Of a DNA stretch of 5,618 nucleotides, positions 1-5,618 are shown piece by piece (the first letter of the stretch is position 1; every line of letters begins with the position of its first letter). Position numbers and translations under genes: made by a program. The stretch is from Actinomycetota bacterium (GTDB taxonomy: Bacteria > Actinomycetota > Humimicrobiia > Humimicrobiales > Humimicrobiaceae). Below the pieces are notes generated by a model. That model made no database searches. It was not told the DNA's origin and saw nothing but the letters and a program-made list of their open reading frames with translations. The stretch is taken from positions 1 through 5,618 of the forward strand of contig JAMDDL010000126.1 of the NCBI GenBank assembly GCA_023488645.1. The letters are read 5' to 3'.

Positions 1-227
1 GCGAAAGCGGAGACATACTGGTTGAAGATGTTTGTCTGCCGCAGGTAAATCCTGGTGATTATATAGGTCTTGCAACTGCAGGTGCTTATTGTTATTCAAT
101 GTCAAGCAATTATAATGGTCAGCCAAGGCCTGCTGTTATTGCAGTGGACGGGGGCAATGATTATATCTGGATTAAACGGGAAAGTTATAAAGATTTAATA
201 AAAGGTCACGGGAAATTATATGAATAA
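1..227 (+). CDS. lysA: Diaminopimelate decarboxylase, C-terminal 74 residues (5' end outside window)
   Basis: This is the end of a PLP-dependent decarboxylase that turns meso-diaminopimelate into lysine and CO2, the last step of lysine synthesis in the cytoplasm. The reading frame has its first full codon at base 3 and its TAA stop at 225-227. The visible 74 residues begin with ESGD, and the two leading bases GC fit a TGC cysteine codon, giving the family's CESGD motif. In LysA this motif supplies a cysteine and glutamate to the active site of the partner subunit. Next come a P-x-x-x-x-GD strand, then GAYCYSM (the tyrosine contacts PLP in family structures) and SNYNGQPRPA, matching the usual GAY-SM-S-YN-RP signature. 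The PLP lysine and TIM-barrel domain lie upstream and cannot be checked. The last 8 bases overlap the hom start, which suggests co-transcription and coupled translation. The family call is secure; arginine or ornithine decarboxylases of this fold lack this exact C-terminal signature. Confidence 0.93.
   Translation, partial: ESGDILVEDVCLPQVNPGDYIGLATAGAYCYSMSSNYNGQPRPAVIAVDGGNDYIWIKRESYKDLIKGHGKLYE
210..213 (+). promoter_or_regulatory. Weak ribosome binding site for hom, inside lysA
   Basis: GGGA lies 6 bases before the ATG at 220, within the last codons of lysA. The match is only four bases, so initiation at hom probably also depends on ribosomes finishing lysA at 225-227. It supports the ATG at 220 as start even though that start adds about 14 residues before the first Rossmann strand. 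Confidence 0.45.
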
Positions 228-1572
228 AAATTTAAAAGAAAGATCAGATAGAGATTATATAAATATTGGAATAATTGGGCTTGGCTATATAGGCAGCGGT
301 GTTTTCAAACTTATTGAAAGCCAGAAAGAATACATAGCAAAAAAGACAGGAAGATGCATCAATATAAAAAGAGTAGTTGACAAAGAGATAGATAAAAGAG
401 CGCAAAATTTTAAGCTTCCATTTAAAGATCAGATTATTTTTTCAGACAACCCTGATGATATAATCAATGATCCGCAAATAGATGTTGTTGTTGAACTGGT
501 TGGAGGAATTGAGCCGGCTTGTACATATTTAATGAATTCCTTAAAAAAAGGCAAATATGTTGTTACAGCCAATAAGGACCTGATTGCAAACAAGGGTGAA
601 AACCTTTTTGCTGCTGCATCTGAAAATAATGTTGATATCCTGTTTGAGGCAAGTGTTGGCGGAGGAATCCCTATTATAGGTCCTATGAAATCCTCACTTG
701 CCGCAAATAACATAAGCAAAATTGTGGGGATTGTAAATGGAACTACGAATTATATACTTACCAGAATGCAGAAGGAGAACCTGAGTTTTGAAAAGGCATT
801 AAGCATTGCCCAGGAATTAGGATATGCTGAAAAAGTAAATCCGGCTGCCGATATTGAAGGAAATGATGCTGCATGCAAACTGGCAATACTGTCTTCAATT
901 GCTTTTAATTCAAGAGTTGTATTTGATGAGGTTTACAGGGAAGGCATTAAAAAAATTACTCTTGAAGATATCAGATATGCAAATGATCTTGGATATGTGA
1001 TAAAACTTTTAGCGATAGGAAGCGAAGAAGATGATAATTCAATTTGTGTAAGAGTTCACCCTGCATTAATTCCGAGGGACCATATTCTTGCTTCAATAAA
1101 TTTTGCAAATAATGCGGTGTATCTGTATGGAAATTTTGTTGGCGAGGTAATGAGCTACGGACAGGGCGCCGGCGACAGGCCTACTGCAAGTTCAGTAGTC
1201 GGGGATATAATTCAGATTGCAAGAAATTTTAATAGGGAAAATAAAAAACCTGTTTTTGGATGCACATGTTTTACCAACAAACCCGTTAAACCTGTTGATG
1301 AAATGGAAAATAAGTTTTATTCACTTATGGAAGTAAAGGACAGGCCCGGAGTTCTGGCAAAAATAGCAGCAGTTTTCGGTAAAAATAATGTTTCAATTGA
1401 GTCCATGATTCAAAAGCAGGCAAAAGAAAGTGCCGTAGCAAGACTAGTTTTTATAATCCACCGTGTATTAAACAGAGACATGTTCAAATCCATTGATGAA
1501 ATTTCAAAACTGGATGTTGTAAATCAGGTACTAAATGTTATAAGAGTTGAAGACCTGCAGTGGAAGGATTAA
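220..1572 (+). CDS. hom: Homoserine dehydrogenase with C-terminal ACT domain
   Basis: It reduces aspartate semialdehyde to homoserine with NAD(P)H, the branch point to threonine and methionine. The 450 residues match the usual monofunctional long form. A Rossmann domain opens with GLGYIGSG at residues 20-27. TANKDLIA at 116-123 marks the cofactor/substrate site, and NGTTNYIL is at 173-180. Residues 197-220 fit the homoserine dehydrogenase signature A-x3-G-Y-A-x3-N-P-x2-D-I-x-G-x-D-x3-K, including D216 and the catalytic-type K220. GQGAGDRPTASSVVGD lies at 315-329. From about residue 367 to 447 an ACT domain begins with the typical YSLMEVKDRPGVLAKIA; in this family it mediates allosteric inhibition, usually by threonine. 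There is no fused aspartokinase. The gene overlaps lysA by 8 bases and is 3 bases from thrC. The ATG at 220 leaves a short charged leader (about residues 1-13) before the fold, so a slightly later start cannot be excluded. Confidence 0.97.
   Translation: MNKNLKERSDRDYINIGIIGLGYIGSGVFKLIESQKEYIAKKTGRCINIKRVVDKEIDKRAQNFKLPFKDQIIFSDNPDDIINDPQIDVVVELVGGIEPACTYLMNSLKKGKYVVTANKDLIANKGENLFAAASENNVDILFEASVGGGIPIIGPMKSSLAANNISKIVGIVNGTTNYILTRMQKENLSFEKALSIAQELGYAEKVNPAADIEGNDAACKLAILSSIAFNSRVVFDEVYREGIKKITLEDIRYANDLGYVIKLLAIGSEEDDNSICVRVHPALIPRDHILASINFANNAVYLYGNFVGEVMSYGQGAGDRPTASSVVGDIIQIARNFNRENKKPVFGCTCFTNKPVKPVDEMENKFYSLMEVKDRPGVLAKIAAVFGKNNVSIESMIQKQAKESAVARLVFIIHRVLNRDMFKSIDEISKLDVVNQVLNVIRVEDLQWKD
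1562..1568 (+). promoter_or_regulatory. Ribosome binding site for thrC, inside the end of hom
   Basis: GGAAGGA sits 7 bases before the ATG at 1576 and is made of the last hom codons before the TAA at 1570-1572. The good match and spacing fix the thrC start and place hom termination and thrC initiation within one ribosome footprint, which favours coupled translation. Confidence 0.7.
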
Positions 1573-1575
1573 AAA

Positions 1576-2634
1576 ATGAAATTCAGCTATCCCGGCATTA
1601 TTGAAAGATATCGTGACTATCTGCCGGTAAGTCATAAAACTCCGGTAGTAAGCTTAAATGAAGGTTCAACCCCTTTGATAAAATCAGAATTTTTATCAGC
1701 AAAATATGATTTTAAGCTATATTATAAATTTGAAGGATTAAATCCTACAGGTTCATTTAAAGATAGGGGTATGACACTGGCAATAAGCAAGGCAAAGGAA
1801 GCTGGAGCAAAAGCAGTAATGTGTGCCTCAACAGGCAATACATCCGCTTCAGCAGCAGCTTATGCCAGAAGAGGTAATATGAGATGCATTGTTGTAATTC
1901 CTGACGGGAAGATAGCTCTTGGTAAGCTTGCGCAGGCAATGATGCATGGCGCAGAAGTTCTTGCAATTGACGGAAACTTTGATGATGCGCTTGATGTTGT
2001 AAAATATATTACCTCAAATTATAAAATTGCTCTTGTAAATTCCATAAATCCATTCAGAATTGAAGGGCAGAAAACCGGTGCATTTGAAATCTGCGACTGG
2101 CTGGGTAATGCACCCGACTTTTTATTTATTCCTGTTGGAAATGCAGGCAATATAACTTCATACTGGAAGGGATTTAAGGAATATTATGAAAAAAATATTT
2201 CAAAGTCGCTTCCTAAAATGATGGGATGGCAGGCAGAAGGGGCAGCTCCTATTGTACTGGGTAGAGTAATTATCAATCCTGAAACAATTGCAACAGCAAT
2301 CAGAATAGGAAATCCGGCAAGATGGAAGGAAGCCGAAGCTGCTGCAAATGATTCCGGCGGCAGGATTGATATGGTTTCAGATGAAAATATAATACAGGCA
2401 TATAAACTGCTTGCGTTAAATGAAGGAATATTTTGCGAACCTGCTTCAGCAGCATCAGTAGCAGGGCTTATAAAGGTAGCTGATAAAAATCCTGAAACTT
2501 TGAAAGGCAAAAAAATTGTGTGTATATTAACCGGACATGGATTAAAAGATCCCGATACCGCTATTATTAATTCTCCTGAAATAATAAGAGTAAAAAAAGA
2601 TTACGATCAGATAAAAAAAGTCCTTAATTTATGA
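1576..2634 (+). CDS. thrC: Threonine synthase (short, Gram-positive/archaeal-type form)
   Basis: This PLP enzyme converts O-phosphohomoserine to threonine and phosphate, the last step of the pathway. At 352 residues it is the short form typical of Bacillus and Actinobacteria rather than the longer E. coli or yeast type. The N-terminus (PGIIERYRDYLPV at 6-18, then LNEGSTPLI at 27-35) is characteristic. The PLP lysine is K62 in NPTGSFKDRGM (56-66). STGNTSAS at 85-92 and the glycine-rich phosphate-binding loop PVGNAGN at 186-192 follow. GWQAEGAAPIV at 217-227, GNPARW at 245-250 and LTGHGLKD at 318-325 complete the family pattern, with no key residue missing. Fold relatives such as threonine dehydratase, cysteine synthase or tryptophan synthase beta are unlikely given these motifs and the position between hom and thrB. 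The TGA stop forms part of a dyad that precedes thrB. Confidence 0.97.
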   Translation: MKFSYPGIIERYRDYLPVSHKTPVVSLNEGSTPLIKSEFLSAKYDFKLYYKFEGLNPTGSFKDRGMTLAISKAKEAGAKAVMCASTGNTSASAAAYARRGNMRCIVVIPDGKIALGKLAQAMMHGAEVLAIDGNFDDALDVVKYITSNYKIALVNSINPFRIEGQKTGAFEICDWLGNAPDFLFIPVGNAGNITSYWKGFKEYYEKNISKSLPKMMGWQAEGAAPIVLGRVIINPETIATAIRIGNPARWKEAEAAANDSGGRIDMVSDENIIQAYKLLALNEGIFCEPASAASVAGLIKVADKNPETLKGKKIVCILTGHGLKDPDTAIINSPEIIRVKKDYDQIKKVLNL

Positions 2635-2657
2635 TACCTGCAAAACTGGTATCAGAA
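2629..2657 (+). repeat. Inverted repeat (dyad) spanning the thrC stop, before thrB
   Basis: TGATACC at 2632-2638 is the exact reverse complement of GGTATCA at 2648-2654, centred on base 2643. Outside a single A/G mismatch two more pairs form (TT at 2629-2630 with AA at 2656-2657), and inside a T/T mismatch G2640 can pair with C2646, leaving a CAAAA loop. The left arm begins in the last thrC codon and includes its TGA stop; the right arm ends 7 bases before the thrB ATG. No T run follows, so it is not a standard intrinsic terminator. It could be an mRNA hairpin that affects thrB translation or message processing, a protein binding site, or chance. Confidence 0.6.
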
Positions 2658-2664
2658 TAAGATA

Positions 2665-3597
2665 ATGAATAATAAAAAATTGTTAACCAAAGTCAGAACT
2701 TATGCAACTTCTGCAAATCTTGGTCCCGGATTTGATTGTGCAGGAATGGCATTAAATATTTATAATGACTGCAGTATTTTTTTAAATAAAAAGGACAGTT
2801 GTGTTGCTCTTAAAGGTCAGAATATTTCGGAAATAGCAAAAGATGAAAATAATTTAATTTGCAGGACCATTAAAAAAGTTCTGGAAAAAAAATATGCGGA
2901 AAATTTTGCACAATATGAGAAACCTCTTGAAATTATTTGCGAAATTAATGTACCGGTTGAAAGAGGACTTGGAGGCAGCTCTACTGCAGTAGTTGCAGGG
3001 TTGCTGATTGCCAATAAAGTTTATGATTTAAATTTAAGTATCAGGGAATTGTTTAATATCGGACTTGAGATTGAACCTCATCCTGATAACATTGCCGCAT
3101 GTCTTGCCGGCGGACTTGTAATATCATATAAATCCAAGTCAGGAAATTATGATTTTGAAAAAATCAGCATAAAGGAAAATTTTAAAATTCTTCTGATGAT
3201 CCCGGATCATAAAGTTAATACAAGCAAGGCAAGAAAATTAATTCCTGATCTGGTTCCAAAAGAAGATGCAATCTTAAATATTGCAAATTTTGCCATTCTT
3301 ATTAACAGATTAAAGGAAGGCAATCTGAAAGATGCAACTGACTTTATAAGGGACAAGCTTCATCAGCAATACAGGAGGGATATTTATCCTGATTCCTTGA
3401 AGCTTGTGGAAGAATTAAATAATATCTACCAGATTCCCGCAGCAATCAGCGGTTCAGGCCCTTCAGCTCTGGCTTTTATACCTGAAAATACATTTGAGAC
3501 TTTTTATTCTCAATCTCTGGTTAAATTAAAGAAAAAATTTTCCGATTTTGAATTTACATTAACCTCAATCAGCAACAAGGGTAGCTATTGCTATTAA
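2665..3597 (+). CDS. thrB: Homoserine kinase (GHMP family)
   Basis: It phosphorylates homoserine with ATP to give O-phosphohomoserine, the substrate of the ThrC encoded just upstream. The 310 residues equal the normal bacterial length. All three GHMP motifs are present: motif 1 at 14-24 (ATSANLGPGFD), the ATP-binding glycine/serine loop at 97-111 (PVERGLGGSSTAVVA) and motif 3 at 261-271 (ISGSGPSALAF). EPHPDNIAACLAGG at 137-150 is a strong homoserine kinase marker that separates it from mevalonate, galactose or shikimate-type GHMP kinases. The gene lies 30 bases after thrC. The start lacks a good Shine-Dalgarno sequence: only TAAG, 3 bases before the ATG, resembles one, and a dyad lies directly upstream. 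No better in-frame start is visible, because motif 1 begins only 13 residues in. Expression is probably from the upstream lysA-hom-thrC transcript, perhaps by re-initiation. Confidence 0.96.
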   Translation: MNNKKLLTKVRTYATSANLGPGFDCAGMALNIYNDCSIFLNKKDSCVALKGQNISEIAKDENNLICRTIKKVLEKKYAENFAQYEKPLEIICEINVPVERGLGGSSTAVVAGLLIANKVYDLNLSIRELFNIGLEIEPHPDNIAACLAGGLVISYKSKSGNYDFEKISIKENFKILLMIPDHKVNTSKARKLIPDLVPKEDAILNIANFAILINRLKEGNLKDATDFIRDKLHQQYRRDIYPDSLKLVEELNNIYQIPAAISGSGPSALAFIPENTFETFYSQSLVKLKKKFSDFEFTLTSISNKGSYCY

Positions 3598-3642
3598 AAC
3601 AGCAGTTATAAGTCAATGAATTATTAAAAATAAAAAAATAAT

Positions 3643-3684
3643 ATGAAAAAACAAAAATGGAAGAGAAAAAAAATAAAAGATTAA
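3643..3684 (+). other. Possible upstream start for sppA or 13-codon micro-ORF with slippery A run
   Basis: An ATG at 3643 opens a 13-codon lysine-rich frame (MKKQKWKRKKIKD) ending at TAA 3682-3684, one frame away from sppA and overlapping its start. Within it lies the heptamer A-AAA-AAA at 3666-3672, phased as a classic -1 slippery site, inside an A8 run (3666-3673). A -1 slip, or one extra A in transcript or genome, would continue into sppA at AAT 3672 and give SppA a more basic N-terminus. There is no Shine-Dalgarno sequence before this ATG, and in such A-rich DNA the arrangement may be accidental. Confidence 0.2.
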
Positions 3685-4619
3685 GTGCGGGCGCAATTGC
3701 AGGAATTGTGATAGGGTCGCTGGCTGTTTTGTTTATTTTCAGCAGTTGCGCTTTTGGCATCGGATTATTTACCGGTTTTGCAGCAAGAGGGGGAAATCTT
3801 GCTGTTTCAGATTCAATTTATCAGATTGATTTTAAGGGACAAATAACTGACAGCAGCGGCGGAAGCCTGTTTAGCACCGGAGGAATTACAATTGAGCAGT
3901 TTGTTTCCCAGCTTGATGAAGCGGTAAAAAATAAATATGTAAAGGTTATTTTAATCAGGATGGACAGCCCGGGGGGAGTGGCTGCAGTTTCACAGGAAAT
4001 GTATGAGGAATTAAAGAAGGTTGAAAAACCTGTGATGGTATCTGTCAGCAACATTTGTGCTTCCGGAGCGTTTTACGTTGCATGTGCTGCAGATAAGATT
4101 ATGGCAAATAAAACTTCGGAAATCGGAAGCATAGGAGTGATAATGCAGGTACCAAATCTTGAGGGCTTGTATGACAAAATTGGAATAAAATATACAACAA
4201 TCAAGCAGGGCAAATATAAAGATGCGGGGAGCACCGACAGAGAACTGACTGATGAAGAAAAAGCGCTTCTTGAAGAACAGACAAGAAAAATTTATGAAAT
4301 ATTTATCGCCGATGTGGCAGCAGGCAGAAAAATGGATGTTGCAAAGGTTAGGGAAATTGCAACAGGCTGGGTTTATCTTGGAGAGGAAGCTAAAAAACTT
4401 GGACTAATTGATGAAATAGGCACTTACAGCGATGCTGTCAAGGAAGCAGCAAGAATGGGAAAAATAGAAGGCGAGCCAATAATAATTAAGGGGAGCACGC
4501 AAAACTTTTTTGATATTTTATCAGGATATACCGGGGCATTTTCCAGCTTGAAAGAAATTCTTGCCTTAAAGGACTTGTTAAATAATGGTGGCATTCAAAA
4601 CGGTTCTGTTATTAGATGA
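3657..4619 (+). CDS. sppA: Signal peptide peptidase SppA, short 36-kDa type (S49 family)
   Basis: This is a membrane-anchored serine peptidase whose family degrades leftover signal peptides and other membrane-bound peptides on the outer side of the membrane. The 320 residues fit the short single-domain form of Bacillus and many other bacteria, not the doubled E. coli form. A basic start (residues 3-8) precedes one membrane segment at about 11-42, followed by the exported S49 domain. MDSPGG at 102-107 is the family motif near the oxyanion site. S136 in CASGAFYVA matches the nucleophile, and K188 in KQGKYKDAG matches the general-base lysine of B. subtilis SppA. SEIGSIGVIM at 154-163 and GWVYLGEEAKKLGLIDEIG at 237-255 are also typical. 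The usual A-A-S-G-G-Y-Y reads C-A-S-G-A-F-Y here, a conservative change. The ATG at 3657 is the only in-frame ATG after the stop at 3639-3641 and has no Shine-Dalgarno sequence. The gene starts 59 bases after thrB and is functionally unrelated to it. Confidence 0.93.
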   Translation: MEEKKNKRLSAGAIAGIVIGSLAVLFIFSSCAFGIGLFTGFAARGGNLAVSDSIYQIDFKGQITDSSGGSLFSTGGITIEQFVSQLDEAVKNKYVKVILIRMDSPGGVAAVSQEMYEELKKVEKPVMVSVSNICASGAFYVACAADKIMANKTSEIGSIGVIMQVPNLEGLYDKIGIKYTTIKQGKYKDAGSTDRELTDEEKALLEEQTRKIYEIFIADVAAGRKMDVAKVREIATGWVYLGEEAKKLGLIDEIGTYSDAVKEAARMGKIEGEPIIIKGSTQNFFDILSGYTGAFSSLKEILALKDLLNNGGIQNGSVIR

Positions 4620-4635
4620 GCTGTTAAAAGAACTA

Positions 4636-4659
4636 TTTTTTGTAAATTTTTTCGTAAAA
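4636..4659 (+). repeat. AT-rich imperfect tandem repeat between sppA and the kinase gene
   Basis: Two adjacent copies, TTTTTTGTAAA at 4636-4646 and TTTTTTCGTAAAA at 4647-4659, differ by an inserted C and one extra A. They fill much of the 60-base gap before the kinase gene. Phased T and A tracts like these may bend DNA or act as an upstream promoter element, but I find no well-spaced -35/-10 pair here that would leave the Shine-Dalgarno sequence inside the message. Confidence 0.4.
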
Positions 4660-4668
4660 TCATATTTT

Positions 4669-4674
4669 GGGGAG
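4669..4674 (+). promoter_or_regulatory. Strong ribosome binding site that fixes a TTG start
   Basis: GGGGAG lies 5 bases before TTG 4680-4682. It is the clearest free-standing Shine-Dalgarno sequence of the window and, together with the sugar-kinase phosphate motif beginning five codons later, decides for TTG as the start. The next in-frame ATG lies about 50 codons downstream and would remove that motif. Confidence 0.8.
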
Positions 4675-4679
4675 TAAAT

Positions 4680-5618
4680 TTGGATTATCTTCTTGGAGTC
4701 GACGGCGGCAGCACAAAAACTGCAATAGCAGTTGCTGCTCTGGATGGAAAGATAATTCTTGAAAAATCAATAGGTTCAACTAATTTTAAAAGCATTGGAT
4801 TTGAAAAAGCTAAAAAAAATTTTATTTTGGGGATGAATTCAGTAATCAGGGAATTAAAGAAACAGGGAAGTGATCCTTATTTTAAAAGTGCATATTTTGG
4901 GCTGGCAGGACTTGATGCTTCTTATGATAAAACTATTTTTGAAAATATAATTTTAAATAAAGATACGAAATCCCACCTTAATCTTCAAAAAACATTTTTA
5001 TGCAATGATACGGTCATAGGTCTTGCAGCAGGTTCCATGAATAAGAACAGAATTATTGTTATATGCGGAACAGGAGCAAACTGTTATGGTATAAATGAAG
5101 AAGGAAAAGAAGCAAAAGCAAATGGCTGGGATTATATTTTAAGTGATGAAGGCAGCGGCATATCCATGGGTTTTAAGGTACTAAAGGCAATAATGAGAGC
5201 TTATGACGGTAGAGGCGATAAAACACTGCTTACAAAAAATGTATTTGAATTCCTGGATATAAGCAGCATAGAAGAGCTTATCAAATGGACTTATTATAAT
5301 GATTTTTCCAAAGACAAAATCGCATCCCTGTCTCTTCCTTTATGTAATACTGCTGAAATGGGTGATAAGGTTGCAATTAAAATATTAAGGGAAGAGGCTG
5401 AAGAAGTAATAAAAAGTGTTTCAACTGTTGCGGGAAGGCTTGATCTGAAAGACAGAAATTTCGATCTTGTTTTTGTAGGAAACAACTTTAAATGTATAAA
5501 ATATTTTAAAAAAATAATACTTAAAAATCTTAAAGATACTTTCCCTGGAATAAATTATATTCCGCTTACAAGCAAACCGGTTGAAGGAGCAATCCGCCTT
5601 GCCAGGGAAAATCTGTAA
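4680..5618 (+). CDS. BadF/BadG-family ATPase, N-acetylglucosamine kinase-like
   Basis: This is a cytoplasmic ASKHA-fold kinase that probably phosphorylates an amino sugar such as GlcNAc or MurNAc with ATP. Its 312 residues fit the family, and TAA at 5616-5618 completes the gene exactly at the window end. Phosphate-1 motif: GVDGGSTKTAIAV at 6-18. GLAGLD is at 74-79. D110 in LCNDT matches the catalytic aspartate (ND) of GlcNAc kinases. Phosphate-2 motif: ICGTGANCYGI at 128-138, then GWDYILSDEGSGISMG at 149-164, the family's GW-x-LGDEGS-x-x-x-G block. The adenosine-site strand VFVGNNF at 264-270 has GN where GG is usual, and PVEGAIRLA at 300-308 is the normal C-terminal element. The cysteine-glycine cluster motif of dehydratase/benzoyl-CoA reductase activators (C-x-x-GTG-x-FL) is absent, which favours a sugar kinase over an Fe-S activator. 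The substrate cannot be fixed from sequence. It starts with TTG behind a strong Shine-Dalgarno sequence, 60 bases after sppA. Confidence 0.85.
   Translation: MDYLLGVDGGSTKTAIAVAALDGKIILEKSIGSTNFKSIGFEKAKKNFILGMNSVIRELKKQGSDPYFKSAYFGLAGLDASYDKTIFENIILNKDTKSHLNLQKTFLCNDTVIGLAAGSMNKNRIIVICGTGANCYGINEEGKEAKANGWDYILSDEGSGISMGFKVLKAIMRAYDGRGDKTLLTKNVFEFLDISSIEELIKWTYYNDFSKDKIASLSLPLCNTAEMGDKVAIKILREEAEEVIKSVSTVAGRLDLKDRNFDLVFVGNNFKCIKYFKKIILKNLKDTFPGINYIPLTSKPVEGAIRLARENL

Noticed and set aside
1..219. T-box, threonine leader peptide or riboswitch before hom
   Set aside because: The region before hom is coding sequence of lysA with no leader or attenuator; any such control would lie upstream of the window.
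429..719. Minus-strand open frame of 96 codons inside hom
   Set aside because: It lies fully inside a well-supported gene, has no recognisable motif, and its composition is what the complement of hom would give.
1757..1966. Minus-strand leucine-rich open frame inside thrC
   Set aside because: The leucine and glutamine runs come from the complement of AAG/CAG/GCA-rich thrC codons; no start signal or family likeness.
2184..2510. Minus-strand open frame of 108 codons inside thrC
   Set aside because: Shadow of thrC; no motif and no ribosome binding site of note.
3588..3606. Small inverted repeat after thrB (TTGCT ... AGCAG)
   Set aside because: Only about six pairs including a G-T wobble, and followed by A-rich rather than T-rich sequence; not a terminator.
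3741..3752. Possible lipoprotein cleavage site in SppA (FSSC, cysteine at residue 31)
   Set aside because: The -3 position is F rather than L/V/I, and the hydrophobic stretch runs on past the cysteine; a plain membrane anchor fits better.
3569..3760. Minus-strand hydrophobic open frame across the thrB-sppA gap
   Set aside because: The phenylalanine-rich segment is just the complement of the A/G-rich sppA start; there is no independent support.
4603..4641. Possible intrinsic terminator at the end of sppA: GTTCT (4603-4607) and AGAAC (4629-4633), then a T6 run
   Set aside because: The stem is only five AT-leaning pairs around a loop of about 21 bases, too weak for a credible terminator.
4640..4668. 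Promoter-like TTGTAA (4640-4645) with TATTTT (4663-4668) at 17-base spacing
   Set aside because: The -10 would touch the Shine-Dalgarno sequence, so transcripts would start after it; the match is also expected by chance in such AT-rich DNA.

Overview
The window is a compact, AT-rich bacterial segment (GC estimated by eye at a little over one third). All genes lie on the plus strand, with no RNA gene, mobile element, CRISPR array or prophage signature. It holds six protein genes: the 3' end of lysA, complete hom, thrC, thrB and sppA genes, and a complete BadF/BadG-type sugar kinase whose stop codon is the last base triplet of the window. No stretch longer than 60 bases lacks a gene.

Layout. 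Bases 1-3597 form a tight amino-acid biosynthesis block. lysA overlaps hom by 8 bases, hom is followed by thrC after 3 bases, and thrC by thrB after 30 bases that contain a clear dyad. Hom reduces aspartate semialdehyde to homoserine, ThrB phosphorylates homoserine and ThrC converts phosphohomoserine to threonine. LysA closes the lysine branch from the same aspartate semialdehyde node. Hom carries a C-terminal ACT domain, so feedback control by an end product, typically threonine, is expected from family knowledge. The next two genes follow gaps of 59 and 60 bases and are functionally unrelated: a membrane-anchored SppA-type Ser/Lys peptidase, then an N-acetylglucosamine kinase-like ATPase that starts with TTG behind a strong Shine-Dalgarno sequence.

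Organism. The order hom-thrC-thrB is common in Gram-positive bacteria, and lysA-hom-thrC-thrB is best known from Actinobacteria (where rho often follows thrB). Here the DNA is AT-rich and sppA follows instead of rho. A low-GC lineage that keeps this order, for example an uncultured low-GC actinobacterial relative or a Firmicutes-like lineage, is a reasonable guess, but the window alone does not settle it.

The region looks mostly ordinary. The points worth a second look are regulatory or translational: the 29-base dyad between thrC and thrB next to a thrB start without a good Shine-Dalgarno sequence; an A8 run at the sppA start that would join a short upstream reading frame to sppA by a -1 slip or a one-base indel; and the AT-rich tandem repeat before the kinase. 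I see no strong evidence of a new biological system.
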